Positions 35,501 through 43,350 are shown, numbered from the stretch's first letter. The stretch: 64,000 bases of DNA from CAZCVI01 sp964502145 (GCA_964502145.1 CAZCVI010000014.1:42024-106023), one strand, 5' to 3'. The notes: generated by a model not told the origin, from the letters alone. Numbers and translations: made by a program.

Positions 35501-35510
35501 CATGTGTCAT
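29544..35510 (-). CDS. Nonribosomal peptide synthetase, C-A(Ser)-MT-PCP-C
   Basis: 1988 residues; ATG has AAGGAG upstream. Domains: condensation about 48-490 (SFSQQRLWILDRL; active HHIISDAWS at 178-186); adenylation about 500-1000 (YTSGSTGEPKG ~655, FDVSLWEFFWPL ~696, NLYGPTEASVD ~792, YKTGDL ~873, VKVRGFRIELGEIE ~895); a methyltransferase inserted before the A-domain end (ILEIGCGTGLF ~1028, preceded by WNSSYTGLPLPAEEMKQW); A10 NGKLD ~1407; PCP with LGGDSINAIQL ~1468; second condensation-type domain 1540-1985. Reading the specificity residues gives D-V-W-H-I-S-L-V-D-K, the serine code, so N-methyl-serine is the likely unit. The second C domain has SDLMRVDGWS in place of HHxxxDG and lacks the catalytic His. 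No thioesterase and no other NRPS gene is present. Confidence 0.92.
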   Translation of the reverse strand: MTHDTQDENFDLSGEESAILARILNGELAGDLDTDKIRPREVFSPLPQSFSQQRLWILDRLVPGNAFYNLPSAVRIRGQLLPHILEQSLNEMICRHETLRTLFAFVDELPVQVILPELTLKIQPVDLSDLAPLLQEQEIARRLQNEAQTPFDLEQGPLLRVILIKLGQADFVLLQNMHHIISDAWSMGLFIKELSQLHAAFSNGQPSPLAPPVLQYGDFALWQRQRLVGELLEKQLSYWRDLLGGDLPVLELPTDFSRPPVSTYRGGTLCFEIPEPLTTQLLEFNRRENCSLFMNLLTVFNILLCRYSGQEDILVGSPIANRNRSELEGIIGFFANTLVYRTRLSNNPTFRCLLSQVRLQTGRAYDNQDIPFEKLVEELQPERFMNHNPLFQVMFVLQNVPRQVIDIGNLDIQHLSTHSGTAKFDLWLSVTQLQDTLSVAFEYSTDIFAPDTITRLATHFETLLTSIVHNPNTPIQQLEILPAAERHRLLNEFNNTATSYPTDKTLHVLFMEQAQRTPDHIALMDGNANQLSYDELNHQSHQLSYLLLSKGCHPDTIIAIQMERSLEMVISLLAILKSGAAYLPLDPDYPEDRIQYILSDSAVTLLLTTADLAPGCPTGIDIINPLSPFSPPVPEITLPALHPETLAYVIYTSGSTGEPKGAMIAHAGIVNRLYWMQEAYPLTTDDRILQKTPYSFDVSLWEFFWPLIYGAQLIMAVPGGHKDCAYLKETIIRQRITTIHFVPSVLQVFLEEPGVAGIVSLKRVICSGEALPVEYVQRFFSIFKTVPLYNLYGPTEASVDVTAWTCLPHSPYRQVPIGRPIANTRIFILDSYLNPVPIGVPGELHIGGIQLARGYLNRPQLTHDKFCGSPRIYKTGDLVRWLPDGVIEYLGRLDFQVKVRGFRIELGEIESRLREHPAIHDAVVLAAGEPNTTSSKKLVAYVVPAADYWQHEPNLKTLDVFASLVSDWQGVFDETYSADSPHGDPSFNIIGWNSSYTGLPLPAEEMKQWVDSTCQRILSLAPRRILEIGCGTGLFLFPLLPHCLSYIGTDIAEHGLAFIRQQLATLPTHPPVELWHRSAEDFSGLADKHLDLVILNSVVQYFPSATYLVDVLSQAALHIAPGGAIFIGDVRSLPLLKTFFASVEFAQAAPAEKPSDLLPRVLAKLTAEQELVVDPRFFTALMTRVPQIERVQLLHKYGRFTNELSKFRYDVILHIRKNQNTPISEAPPASAILDWELEKPSLAIMRQWLKERAAASPFLEIRNVTNSRLSYDHQLLNWLTSSRQSGTVAQYRQFLAQHKPGGFEPDDFLQLAPEMPHHVSVVLSASGDAFTFDVIFQHPDYVSAALTTPSSCAPEKNPPHSYTNNPLLRKMAVQFIPVWRDYLKESLPEYMVPAHFVLLETFPLTPNGKLDRETLPMYEPARAVLDQENPFLEPQNPTQQTLATLWKELLLLDKLSINDNFFFLGGDSINAIQLISRLNKRGFNLSVRHLYQHMTVAQLAQFIDTHTESPADHCAPPSPAPFIQLPVARETILGLCPVGAEVEDIYPLTPLQAHMLSYFLQNQRENPVPGLFVNQVRMRVPLEPSHIPLLKEAFQQITQAYPYLRTAFLWENLPHPVQVVYKEAMVDIQSFDWRDLSSQEQEKRVQQFIRQDHFRSFQRHVPIVNRITILFLSDNQSLVIKTSDLMRVDGWSAMIVSTRLFEYMSLLAAGNAQPLEPNTLYRDYISWLSQQDQTKGDSFWQAMASGFSHPTPLISHAPCNQDSDGPKEEVGFYYAYHYLTRQQTTALNHFLKQHQILLSALASGIWALLLYHYTHCDRVMFGVLFSGRGSALAAVEAMVGQAINVLPMRVDIAADKPILNWMQSIWNTLIQLHPYETNQLDHIRQLWQRPSNQPLFQSYLVIENFPGIKEKSKVDASGRPNFEYIAQMEYPLRVELQPSPELGLVMQYYHQYFTHVSIRTMLNDFSRLLLAIVSHPQQTVDELLKSLQ

Positions 35511-35686
35511 GGGTCGGTCTCCTTTAAAAAAGTAGTTTTAATTATAATCATAAAAACGGCTACTGAGCATTCATTAGCCCCTTCTATGCGCTCACCCCAT
35601 GGGCGAGACATTTTCGTGACAAATTTCTGTGGATACATGGATATATACTCTTTATAGAAGAACATATTATATCACAAACTGCATTA

Positions 35687-35760
35687 CCTGGATTCACTGC
35701 CACCTTAAAAATAATATCTTTAACCACGAAGAACACGAAGAACACGAAGGATAATTTCTT
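35687..35760. repeat. Left half of an E-type element with AACACGAAG 9-mers (E3)
   Basis: CCTGGATTCACTGCCA is the left outer end, followed by CCACGAAG and two AACACGAAG units with 9-nt period. No matching right end was found nearby. Confidence 0.65.
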
Positions 35761-35898
35761 CTAATTCTCGGATGATGGGCAATGGCCCATCCGCAAAATG
35801 AACTGGATATTTTTGGTTTAGAATCATTTGAAAAAGTAAAATATTATGGATATGGAGTGCATGTCATTGGGATAAATTATCCCCTAACAAAAAAAAAG

Positions 35899-36042
35899 TG
35901 CTTGGTAAGGAGAGGTCCACCTCTTGGTTAGGAAAAAATTTCCCTTGGTAAGGGAAGCTCCTCCTCTTGGTTAGAGTAGATGCTCCTCTTGGTTAGAGAA
36001 GGGGTAGCTCTTGGTAAGAGGACGACCTACTCTTGGCAAGAG
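35899..36042. repeat. Tandem array of seven mini-hairpins with 22-bp period
   Basis: Units start at 35899, 35921, 35942, 35964, 35986, 36008 and 36030, i.e. every 22 bp (one step of 21). Each has the core CTCTTGGTTAGAG or CTCTTGGTAAGAG: a 4-5-bp stem closing GGT. Stems change in a paired way: CCCTT/AAGGG at 35942, CTCTT/AAGAG at 36008, CTCTTG/CAAGAG at 36030. The spacers between cores are not conserved. Confidence 0.8.
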
Positions 36043-36893
36043 AAACCCAATAAGTAATAATATTAGGGTAGTATTCTACCCTAGTTGGGGTAAAAAAAGG
36101 GGAAAAATGAGCCAATTAATGGCTACAGGGGTGAATACAGGCGTTGGTTGGCGGCATAAATCGGGGTATCCCCCAGTCTATGCCAAAAGAATGAAACGGG
36201 GTGCCGTGGGATGACTGACAATCATATCTACTATATATAGTATCCCTAGTATAGCCATCAGTATAGTCATAAAATGGAGGTTTTTGCCCATCACCGGTAA
36301 TAAAAAATGGTCTCTTTAAGAGTGGTATAACAACCTTTGAGCAGACAGTAAAATCCTGCTTTTGACTGCAAAACCAACTGAGTATCAAAAACAACCCTAA
36401 ATATGCCATTCTTCATTTCCATATATATATACGCCCGTTAAATGCAGGCTATTTATCTATAACACAGACCAGTAGGGAAGTCAACGGATAAAGGAGAATT
36501 TTTTATTTTTTTTCAGACTTCAAAATGTTCCATGGGCTTCTTTTTATCCACCATTTCATGTTATTATTTTATATCTAAATGTAGCGAATACCTGGAAACT
36601 AAATTCCTTCGGTAGTCATTTCAGAAGCTCCAGTTTTTCGGTGGGAGAGGTGAATTTTAAGGGGACAGGCGAATTGATGCGCTATGAAAAAAAAGGAAAG
36701 GGGCACTTCGTGCTTGACATTTAGCGGGGATTCGTTTATTTTAGTGTTCACCCCGCGCACAGTTCACCGCGCACGTGTTCACCCAAACAATGCGCAAAAG
36801 GAAAATTGCTGGACGGGTAGAATTATCATTGCTTTTTTCGCCAGTTATGGTGTATACTATTCTTTGATCGTCAATACTCTGAATGAGGTGGTC

Positions 36894-39734
36894 ATGGGGA
36901 CCGTTTTTATTAGTTACAGTCACGATTCACAAGCACATAAGGACCGGGTGCTAGGTTTAGCCAAGCGCTTAAGAGCGGACGGTGTCGATTGTATCATTGA
37001 TTCATACATACAAAGTCCCCCAGAAGGCTGGCCCAAATGGATGGACCGTCAATTAAAAGATGCCCAATACGTGCTGATCATTTGTACCGCAACCTATTGG
37101 CGCCGCGTGATGGATGAAGAAGCCCCAGGCAAAGGCAAAGGCGTTAAATGGGAATCCACGCTGACCTATCAATATATTTATGATACCGATGCGAAAAACA
37201 CCCGTTTTATTCCCGTCCTATTTGACCCCGCGGACTGTCAACACATCCCCACTATCTTAAAGGGCGTCACCGTCTATTACGAAAACACCCCAGAAAAATA
37301 TGAAGAACTTTTACGCCGCCTCACCAACCAGCCGAAATATATAAAACCAGACCTCGGCCCCGCCAAAATACTTCCACCCAAAGAAGTAAACATGGCTCTG
37401 CCACCCGCAACAGATCAGCCCTGCCCAACCGTTTCTACTTATAAATTACCCACCAGCGGTGCGCATCTCTTCGGCAGGGAAAAGGAGTTAAAACAACTGG
37501 ATGACGCCTGGGTCGATCCCCATACCGCCATTGTCACCCTGGTGGCCTGGGGCGGCGTGGGCAAAACGGCGCTGGTGAACCACTGGTTGGCCCACATGAA
37601 AGAGGACGGCTACCGCGGCGCGGAAAAAGTGTATGGCTGGTCTTTTTACAGTCAGGGCGCAGCGGCGGACAAACAGGGTTCAGCGGATGAATTTTTCCAA
37701 GAGACCTTGCAATGGTTCGGCGCAGCGCCGTCCGTTTCGCTTAATCCGGTGGACAAGGGCCGGACCTTGCTTCGCCTGTTACGGCAGCACAAGACGCTGC
37801 TCATCTTGGACGGCTTGGAACCGCTGCAATACGCGCCGGGCACGGTGCCGGGTATGGATGGCCGGTTAAAAGATGCCGGTTTGGCCGTCTTTTTAAAGGA
37901 ATGGGCCAGTGCCGGGCCGGGTGCCGAGGGGTTGTGTGTGATTTCGACGCGGGAAGGGGTGGCGGACCTGCTCCATCTGCGGGAACACGGGGTGTGCGAA
38001 ATCCCGCTGGAACATCTGGGGGAAGAAGCGGGGGTGCAGGTGTTACACAGTCAGGGTGCCACCGTGGGTGCGCCCGCAGATTTCCGCAAGGCCGTGACCG
38101 AGTACCACGGCCATGCGTTGGCCCTCACATTGTTGGGGCATTATATTAAAAGTGTGTTTGCGGGCGATATCCGCCGTCGTGATAAAATCCCCCGTTTAAC
38201 CGATGATCGGGATCGCGGCGTCCATGCCAAATGGGTGATGGCGGCTTACGACAAATGGCTGGGCCAGACCGCGCAACGGGATATTCTGTCGCTGTTGGGG
38301 TTGTTTGATCGTCCGGTGGAACCCGGGGCGATGGCCACGTTGCTGGCGGCGCCCAGTATCGCCGGGGTGACGGAACGGTTATGCGGCATTGGGGAGGAAG
38401 AGTGGTTGTGGGCGCTGGCCGCATTGCGGGAGGTGCATCTGCTGGCGGCAGAGAATTCGCGTGAAGGGGGCCGCTTGGATGCGCACCCGCTGGTGCGGGA
38501 GTATTTTGGCGACCAGTTAAGAACACAGAATCCGGCGGGTTGGCAAGCGGCGCACCAGCGGCTGTACCATTATTATAAAAACCTGCCGGAGAAAGAGTTG
38601 CCCGATACGCTGGTGGAGATGGAACCCCTTTTTGCCGCCGTGGCCCACGGCTGCAAGGCCGGGTTACACCAGGAGGCAGAGATTGAGGTGTATTGGAAAC
38701 GGATTTCGAGAGGAGATGAAGGATATGTATTCAATAAACTGGGCGCGTTTGGTTCGTATTTAGCCGCGCTGGCGCATTTTTTCGCACGACCCTGGAGCCA
38801 GCCGGTGGCGGGACTGCCAGAACATGAAAAAGCGGTGGTCTTGAGTTGGGCGGCCTTTGGTCTGCGTGCGGTGGGGCGGCTGCAGGAGGCCATTTTGCCC
38901 ATGAAAGCGGGATTGGAAATGAATGTGATACAGGAAGACTGGGTAGAGGCTGCCATTTCTGCCTCCAACCTCAGCGAACTGCACCTGACGCTGGGTGATG
39001 TCCCGGCGGCGGTGGCGGCTGCCCGGCAGAGTGTTTTGTTTGCCGACCGGAGCGAGGATGAATTTGAGCAGGAAAGTGATCGCACCACCCTTGCCGATGC
39101 CCTCCAGCAATCCGGCGCGAAAACAGAAGCGGAAACATGGTTCCGCGAGGCCGAAGCCAAACTAAAAATAAGACGACCGGAATATTCCTTCCTTTATTCG
39201 GTGCAAGGGTATCAATTCTGCGACCTGCTACTTGAAAATCCCACCCCGGCTGCGGTCAAAGAGGTGCGGGCACGGGCGGAGCAAGCGCTGGCGATTGCAA
39301 AAAGATATGGCAGGCTTTTAGATATTGCCTTAGATCACCTCACCTTGGGACGGGTGGCGTTAAGCGGGCACAAAAAACCGCAACTGGCCGAGGGCAAAAT
39401 CCTTCTGGACCTCGCGGTGGCGGGACTGCGGGAATCGGGCTACCAATCTTATCTCCCTCGTGGCCTGCTGGCCCGTGCGGAATGTTTTCGCCTGCTGCAA
39501 AACTATGCCCTGGCCCATGAAAACCTTAAGGAAGCCCGCGACATCGCCCAATTGGGTGGCATGAAACTCCATTTATGCGACTATTATCTGGAAATGGCGC
39601 GTCTGTGTCTGGCCGAAGGCAAGGAAAAAGCAGCGGCGGAGAATCAGGAAAAAGCGGAGAAGCTTATTGAAGAGACTGGGTACGGGAGAAGAAAGAAAAA
39701 GAAGACCACAGATTACACAGATTTAAATGATTGA
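36894..39734 (+). CDS. SEFIR-STAND NTPase-TPR protein (NLR-like, probable immune effector)
   Basis: 946 residues from ATG 36894 (GAGGTG upstream); an in-frame start 210 bases earlier is unlikely. SEFIR/TIR-like domain about 1-150: TVFISYSHDSQAHKDRVLGL, LRADGVDCIIDSYIQSPPEG, WPKWM. STAND NTPase from about 190: AWGGVGKTALV (P-loop ~219-227), LLILDGLEPLQ (Walker B), then a winged-helix region. C-terminal about 600-935 are TPR-like helices (AISASNLSELHLTLGDVPAA). The architecture is that of bacterial NLR-like sensors; SEFIR proteins have been reported as anti-phage. From about 37500 to 39650 the gene is clearly more GC-rich than its surroundings, a sign of transfer. The last residues (TTDYTDLND) are encoded by the 9-nt repeat that follows. 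Confidence 0.85.
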   Translation: MGTVFISYSHDSQAHKDRVLGLAKRLRADGVDCIIDSYIQSPPEGWPKWMDRQLKDAQYVLIICTATYWRRVMDEEAPGKGKGVKWESTLTYQYIYDTDAKNTRFIPVLFDPADCQHIPTILKGVTVYYENTPEKYEELLRRLTNQPKYIKPDLGPAKILPPKEVNMALPPATDQPCPTVSTYKLPTSGAHLFGREKELKQLDDAWVDPHTAIVTLVAWGGVGKTALVNHWLAHMKEDGYRGAEKVYGWSFYSQGAAADKQGSADEFFQETLQWFGAAPSVSLNPVDKGRTLLRLLRQHKTLLILDGLEPLQYAPGTVPGMDGRLKDAGLAVFLKEWASAGPGAEGLCVISTREGVADLLHLREHGVCEIPLEHLGEEAGVQVLHSQGATVGAPADFRKAVTEYHGHALALTLLGHYIKSVFAGDIRRRDKIPRLTDDRDRGVHAKWVMAAYDKWLGQTAQRDILSLLGLFDRPVEPGAMATLLAAPSIAGVTERLCGIGEEEWLWALAALREVHLLAAENSREGGRLDAHPLVREYFGDQLRTQNPAGWQAAHQRLYHYYKNLPEKELPDTLVEMEPLFAAVAHGCKAGLHQEAEIEVYWKRISRGDEGYVFNKLGAFGSYLAALAHFFARPWSQPVAGLPEHEKAVVLSWAAFGLRAVGRLQEAILPMKAGLEMNVIQEDWVEAAISASNLSELHLTLGDVPAAVAAARQSVLFADRSEDEFEQESDRTTLADALQQSGAKTEAETWFREAEAKLKIRRPEYSFLYSVQGYQFCDLLLENPTPAAVKEVRARAEQALAIAKRYGRLLDIALDHLTLGRVALSGHKKPQLAEGKILLDLAVAGLRESGYQSYLPRGLLARAECFRLLQNYALAHENLKEARDIAQLGGMKLHLCDYYLEMARLCLAEGKEKAAAENQEKAEKLIEETGYGRRKKKKTTDYTDLND

Positions 39735-39819
39735 CACAGATTAAAAGATGGCTATGACAAAAAGAAATAAACCAATCTGTGTAATCATTTAAATCTGTGT
39801 AATCTGTGGTCTTCTTTTA
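39697..39819. repeat. ACAGATTAC 9-nt-period hairpin element (F1), overlapping the SEFIR gene end
   Basis: Left arm AAAAGAAGACCACAGATTAC..., right arm ...GTAATCTGTGGTCTTCTTTT form a long inverted repeat of about 40 bp. The unit ACAGATTAC repeats every 9 nt. The left arm lies within the last codons of the SEFIR gene. Followed by TTCGTG micro-repeats (39819-39850). Confidence 0.85.
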
Positions 39820-39933
39820 ATTCGTGAAAATTCGAGAAATTCGTGGGGGTCTTTTTTTAAACCCGACCTGATTGTAGTCCCGTAGCTTCTATCCTGAATA
39901 ATCGCTAATGGAAAATCAGTTATAACCGATCAC

Positions 39934-40428
39934 CTATTTTAGCATGGCACGGGGCGGGTCATCATCAGAGTTATCATCCGAATCATCTGAATAATCATAA
40001 CTACGATTGGTAGGGATATGGGGGGGATAATGATAGGAAAGATAAACTTCGATCTGGCCGTCGCGGTACTTTTTTCTAAAATAAGCGAGGATGAGTTTGA
40101 TATACAATACACGGGTAAAAGGAAAGAGCAGGGTGAGTCCAATAAAATCGGTAATCAAACCAGGGAAAATCAACAAAAAACCGCCAATTAATACCAACGC
40201 GCCCTCAACCAATTCACGACCGGGAATTTGCCCCTGATTGGTGGCACTCTGCATACGACGAAGAATTTGCATGCCCTGGGAACGGGTGAAAGATACTCCG
40301 ACCATGGCGGAAATAACGACAATCACTATGGTATTTAATACGCCAATCGATTTCCCCAACTCCACCAGCACATAAAATTCCGCGATGGGGATTATTATGA
40401 ATAACAACATCATGATACGACCAATCAT
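39934..40428 (-). CDS. fxsA: FxsA family membrane protein
   Basis: 164 residues. Typical FxsA start (RIMMLLFIIIPIAEFYVLVE), further membrane helices (VLNTIVIVVISAMVGVSFTR, LVEGALVLIGGFLLIFPGLI), and motif GALVLIGGFLLIFPGLITD. The C-terminal tail is acidic with repeated Asp (YDYSDDSDDNSDDDPP). In E. coli, FxsA overproduction relieves phage T7 exclusion by F plasmid; the normal role is unclear. It is the last gene of the envelope operon; ribosome site GGAGAGG. Confidence 0.88.
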   Translation of the reverse strand: MIGRIMMLLFIIIPIAEFYVLVELGKSIGVLNTIVIVVISAMVGVSFTRSQGMQILRRMQSATNQGQIPGRELVEGALVLIGGFLLIFPGLITDFIGLTLLFPFTRVLYIKLILAYFRKKYRDGQIEVYLSYHYPPHIPTNRSYDYSDDSDDNSDDDPPRAMLK

Positions 40429-40452
40429 TCTCTACCTCTCCCTGCCTATGGC

Positions 40453-41952
40453 TTAATTTTTAATAATCTCTACCTGGAAACCACCGGCGACACTAGCACC
40501 AATGAAAATTTTTACAAAATAGAGACGCCCTTTTCCTTCAAAAGAGTATTCCCGTAAAAAATCAACGGCATGAATATCGACCTGGGAATCATCTATCTTG
40601 GCACTGTTCTTATTATACCCGCGAACATCAAACCGCACATTGGATAATCGGGGCACTGTGCCCACGATGTTAATGTGCTGCGTTTCTGCTATATCTATTT
40701 TTCCCCAATTGGGAATCTGCTGTGGTTGCCCATTCATGGTCATGGAAATCTCGCGGATCGATTGGGCCTGAAACTTTTTTAAATACACCTTGCCAATGAT
40801 CATCTGGTTTTTCTTAACAAAAATGGTCTTGTCCTCTGTGAACACAAATTCTTTGTCAATATCATTGATATTGCCCCATTTATCAATATCAGCGGACAAA
40901 CCAGTGTCGTAATTGGCATGAATCTTGGAGATAAGAATTCGATCCCCACTATCCAAACGTAAATTGGTATTGCTGTTGACCCGGATCAGATCCTTGCCAT
41001 TCTTGAGTAATTCAAGCCAAAACAACATGGGCGCCTGCACATCTGGAGGAGGGAAATCAGCTTCCAAACCAAACTCGTGGAGAATCTCCTGGATGACCAA
41101 CAACTGGTACTTTACTTTCTGATCAAGACTAACGATGTTCTTGGACGTTTCCAAACCAAAAGCAGGGATGGAAAACGTGGTCAATGCAAAATAGGTGGCG
41201 GACTTCTTCATCTCGGGGAACTGGGTGCTCATGGACACGGAATTGTGATCCCAAAACCCGAAGTAATGGTCTTTGTTCTCGATCTGGGTGTTCACCCGTT
41301 TCAAAATACGTTTGCCCAAGTCTGCCAAAGGAATATCTTTGCCGAGTTTCTGCGAATAAAAGGTGGCGGTATCTATGATCAGACTCTGTCCATAACGGGT
41401 GGAATTGTATAGCGTGTTGATATGGGTCTCGCGATGAAAACCAAAGGCATCATGCTGATTGATAAAAATATCGGCCTCTTTCATCAGGCTTTTTAACACG
41501 CGCACGACATTGGTATCGGGATCACCTGGGGTTTCCTCGTGGACGAACTTGCGATTCATATCACCATGCAACTCGCGACGATTAAGCATGATAGACGGAA
41601 AATTCACGCGCGGCACAACGATTAAATTGCCATTATACAATTTCACCTTGCCCAATTTTTCGGAGGAAAAATACCCGCCGGGCTCATCACCATGAATCCC
41701 ACCAAAAATCAAAACGGTTAAGCCAGGCTTCTCTCCTTTAATACGCACGACTTCCAATTGATGATCAGTACCCTGAAAATATAACTCCCCAAAACACGGA
41801 CTGGCAGCGAAAAGGAATATCCAAGCAAATATCATGCAGAATAATACTGCCGCCCATTTTTTGCCGGCGAAGAAGTGGTCACAGAAGTGGTTAATAGGGT
41901 GTTTAATTATCAATGTAGTAGGTAATAATCTGTTTGAAACGATTGCTGCCAT
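40453..41952 (-). CDS. M99-type peptidoglycan carboxypeptidase (Csd4/Pgp1-like)
   Basis: Up to 499 residues; start uncertain. The ATG at 41952 lies within the preceding gene; a start nearer the signal segment (KKWAAVLFCMIFAWIFLFAA) is possible. The zinc-peptidase motifs are GGIHGDEPGGYFS (H and E ligands), NLIVVPRVNFPSIM, LHGDMNRKF and INQHDAFGFH. This order fits M99 peptidases, which trim meso-DAP tripeptides in muropeptides and set cell shape in Helicobacter and Campylobacter. The last about 200 residues are beta-rich (Ig-like repeats such as VPRLSNVRFDVRGYNKNS). The adjacent L,D-transpeptidase gene fits wall remodelling. Confidence 0.75.
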   Translation of the reverse strand: MAAIVSNRLLPTTLIIKHPINHFCDHFFAGKKWAAVLFCMIFAWIFLFAASPCFGELYFQGTDHQLEVVRIKGEKPGLTVLIFGGIHGDEPGGYFSSEKLGKVKLYNGNLIVVPRVNFPSIMLNRRELHGDMNRKFVHEETPGDPDTNVVRVLKSLMKEADIFINQHDAFGFHRETHINTLYNSTRYGQSLIIDTATFYSQKLGKDIPLADLGKRILKRVNTQIENKDHYFGFWDHNSVSMSTQFPEMKKSATYFALTTFSIPAFGLETSKNIVSLDQKVKYQLLVIQEILHEFGLEADFPPPDVQAPMLFWLELLKNGKDLIRVNSNTNLRLDSGDRILISKIHANYDTGLSADIDKWGNINDIDKEFVFTEDKTIFVKKNQMIIGKVYLKKFQAQSIREISMTMNGQPQQIPNWGKIDIAETQHINIVGTVPRLSNVRFDVRGYNKNSAKIDDSQVDIHAVDFLREYSFEGKGRLYFVKIFIGASVAGGFQVEIIKN

Positions 41953-43258
41953 CGACGACCATCAGAGTAAGGCTCTTCAATTGGAAACCACTTTCTTTTT
42001 CCAGGGAAAGAATAGTTTGGCGATTGTCCAGGGGTGCGGCCTTGCTATAATCCTGCGGAGTGCCGTTATTAAGAGTGATTCCAGCCAGGGAACGGAAGCG
42101 GGGTTCTGTGCCATTGGGATGCTCAAAACGGAGCACGGGAACAACCTTTAAGCCTTGAATATCGCTGGCTTTTTTCAGGGTCAGGGAGATATTATTGCCG
42201 GAGATAGATACTTTTTCCATGCGGATGTCCACGGGTACAAAGGTGTCGGGTTTTACTTCGACCTGGTTAACATAACTGCGGCGGAATTGCTCGATAGAGA
42301 TAAAATTCCCCTTGGAAATTTCGACCCGCGAAGGCTGGGGAAGACTGGAAGTCATTTCAGCGAGTATCTTGGCATTGTCTCCACGTTGACTATCGGTCCA
42401 ATATTGAATCTTTCGACTGTTAAAATGATTGAGATCGGAAATATACAACTGATTAAAAGAGACAACATGATAGTCGTCAAAACCGTAAATATTGATATCG
42501 GAAAGAAACACGCGGATATACTTGTAACGACTGTTGAGGTTGTCTTTATAGATTTTAAACTGCTCGCGATTCATACCGTCGGAGCGAAAACGGGTGTCGT
42601 AATAACCAATATAACCCTCGGTGTTCTTGTTTTCCCATTGGTCTTTCCACTCTTTAAGATCGTTAATCAAGCGGTCCCGCTTCTTTTGAATATTTTCAAT
42701 GGCATCGTACCTTATTTTTTCATAAATACAGATCGGGGTCTGATTCAAGAAAATATACTTGGAAACTTTGATCAGGTCCTGGTTTTTCAGTACAATGCAA
42801 CCCTTTGAATTGTTGGGGGCACTGGTTTTGCCTTCATCGTAAGCGCCATGGAGCCAAATGCCGGAACCATTTCGCTGCGCCAAACTGTCAATGGGATTGG
42901 GGTAGCTCAAGGTAAAGGCTTTCTCGCCGTAATCTTCCACTTTGGGCAGTTCCTGACCCGCCAGAATGCGCCGGAAAAAGTAAATACCCTCGGGGGTTTT
43001 TAAATCACCCTCTTTATCTTTCTGACCGTTTTGCTTGCCCGTGGTCACGGTAAATTTATCCACGGGTTCGGGGTTATAATTGGAATAGATGTACAATGAT
43101 TGGGTAGACTTCTCGACGACGACTACATATTGTTCGGGACCGAAATTATAACTTAACAAACAATCGGGGATTTTTTGTTCTGCGGCCAAGGGTAATGCCA
43201 TGGCAATGGGCAGCCCACACGACAATAAAACCAGAATAAGGTAGGAAAAAAACTTCAC
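41903..43258 (-). CDS. L,D-transpeptidase (YkuD domain), exported
   Basis: 451 residues from GTG 43258, chosen because AGGAGG lies 7 nt upstream; a start at 43318 lacks one. Signal segment FFSYLILVLLSCGLPIAMAL. YkuD domain about 40-190: YVVVVEKSTQSLYIYS, TPEGIYFF, GIWLHGAYDEG (His) and NNSKGCIVLKN (catalytic Cys). The C-terminal half contains an NTF2-like segment (WKDQWENKNTEGYIGYYDTR) found in many L,D-transpeptidases, then a beta-rich tail. It crosslinks peptidoglycan or links proteins to it in the periplasm. It overlaps the M99 gene. Confidence 0.87.
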   Translation of the reverse strand: MKFFSYLILVLLSCGLPIAMALPLAAEQKIPDCLLSYNFGPEQYVVVVEKSTQSLYIYSNYNPEPVDKFTVTTGKQNGQKDKEGDLKTPEGIYFFRRILAGQELPKVEDYGEKAFTLSYPNPIDSLAQRNGSGIWLHGAYDEGKTSAPNNSKGCIVLKNQDLIKVSKYIFLNQTPICIYEKIRYDAIENIQKKRDRLINDLKEWKDQWENKNTEGYIGYYDTRFRSDGMNREQFKIYKDNLNSRYKYIRVFLSDINIYGFDDYHVVSFNQLYISDLNHFNSRKIQYWTDSQRGDNAKILAEMTSSLPQPSRVEISKGNFISIEQFRRSYVNQVEVKPDTFVPVDIRMEKVSISGNNISLTLKKASDIQGLKVVPVLRFEHPNGTEPRFRSLAGITLNNGTPQDYSKAAPLDNRQTILSLEKESGFQLKSLTLMVVDGSNRFKQIITYYIDN

Positions 43259-43350
43259 TGGAATCCTCCTAAAACGATTTAAGCTATTTATTGGAATTTC
43301 TATTTTTATCACTGTCATAAATTCACCTGTATGTCTTCACGCTTCATATT

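Larger units (their letters stand above)
35511..36893. other. 1.4-kb gene-free region with repeats
   Basis: No credible gene. It contains a half element of E type at 35687-35760, a 22-bp-period hairpin array at 35899-36042, a 7-bp stem TAGGGTA/TACCCTA at 36065-36084, AT-rich tracts, and the leader of the SEFIR gene. A TATACT box at about 36853 with TTGCTT upstream may be that gene's promoter. Confidence 0.6.

Noticed and set aside
35899..36042. CRISPR array
   Set aside because: The cores are 13 bp and the gaps only about 9 bp; period 22 bp is too short for repeat plus spacer.
36116..36409. 97-residue minus-strand ORF in the repeat region
   Set aside because: No ribosome site, composition like non-coding DNA, no recognisable motif.
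36684..36893. N-terminal extension of the SEFIR protein
   Set aside because: The extension has no family match, while the SEFIR domain begins directly at the ATG 36894, which has a ribosome site.
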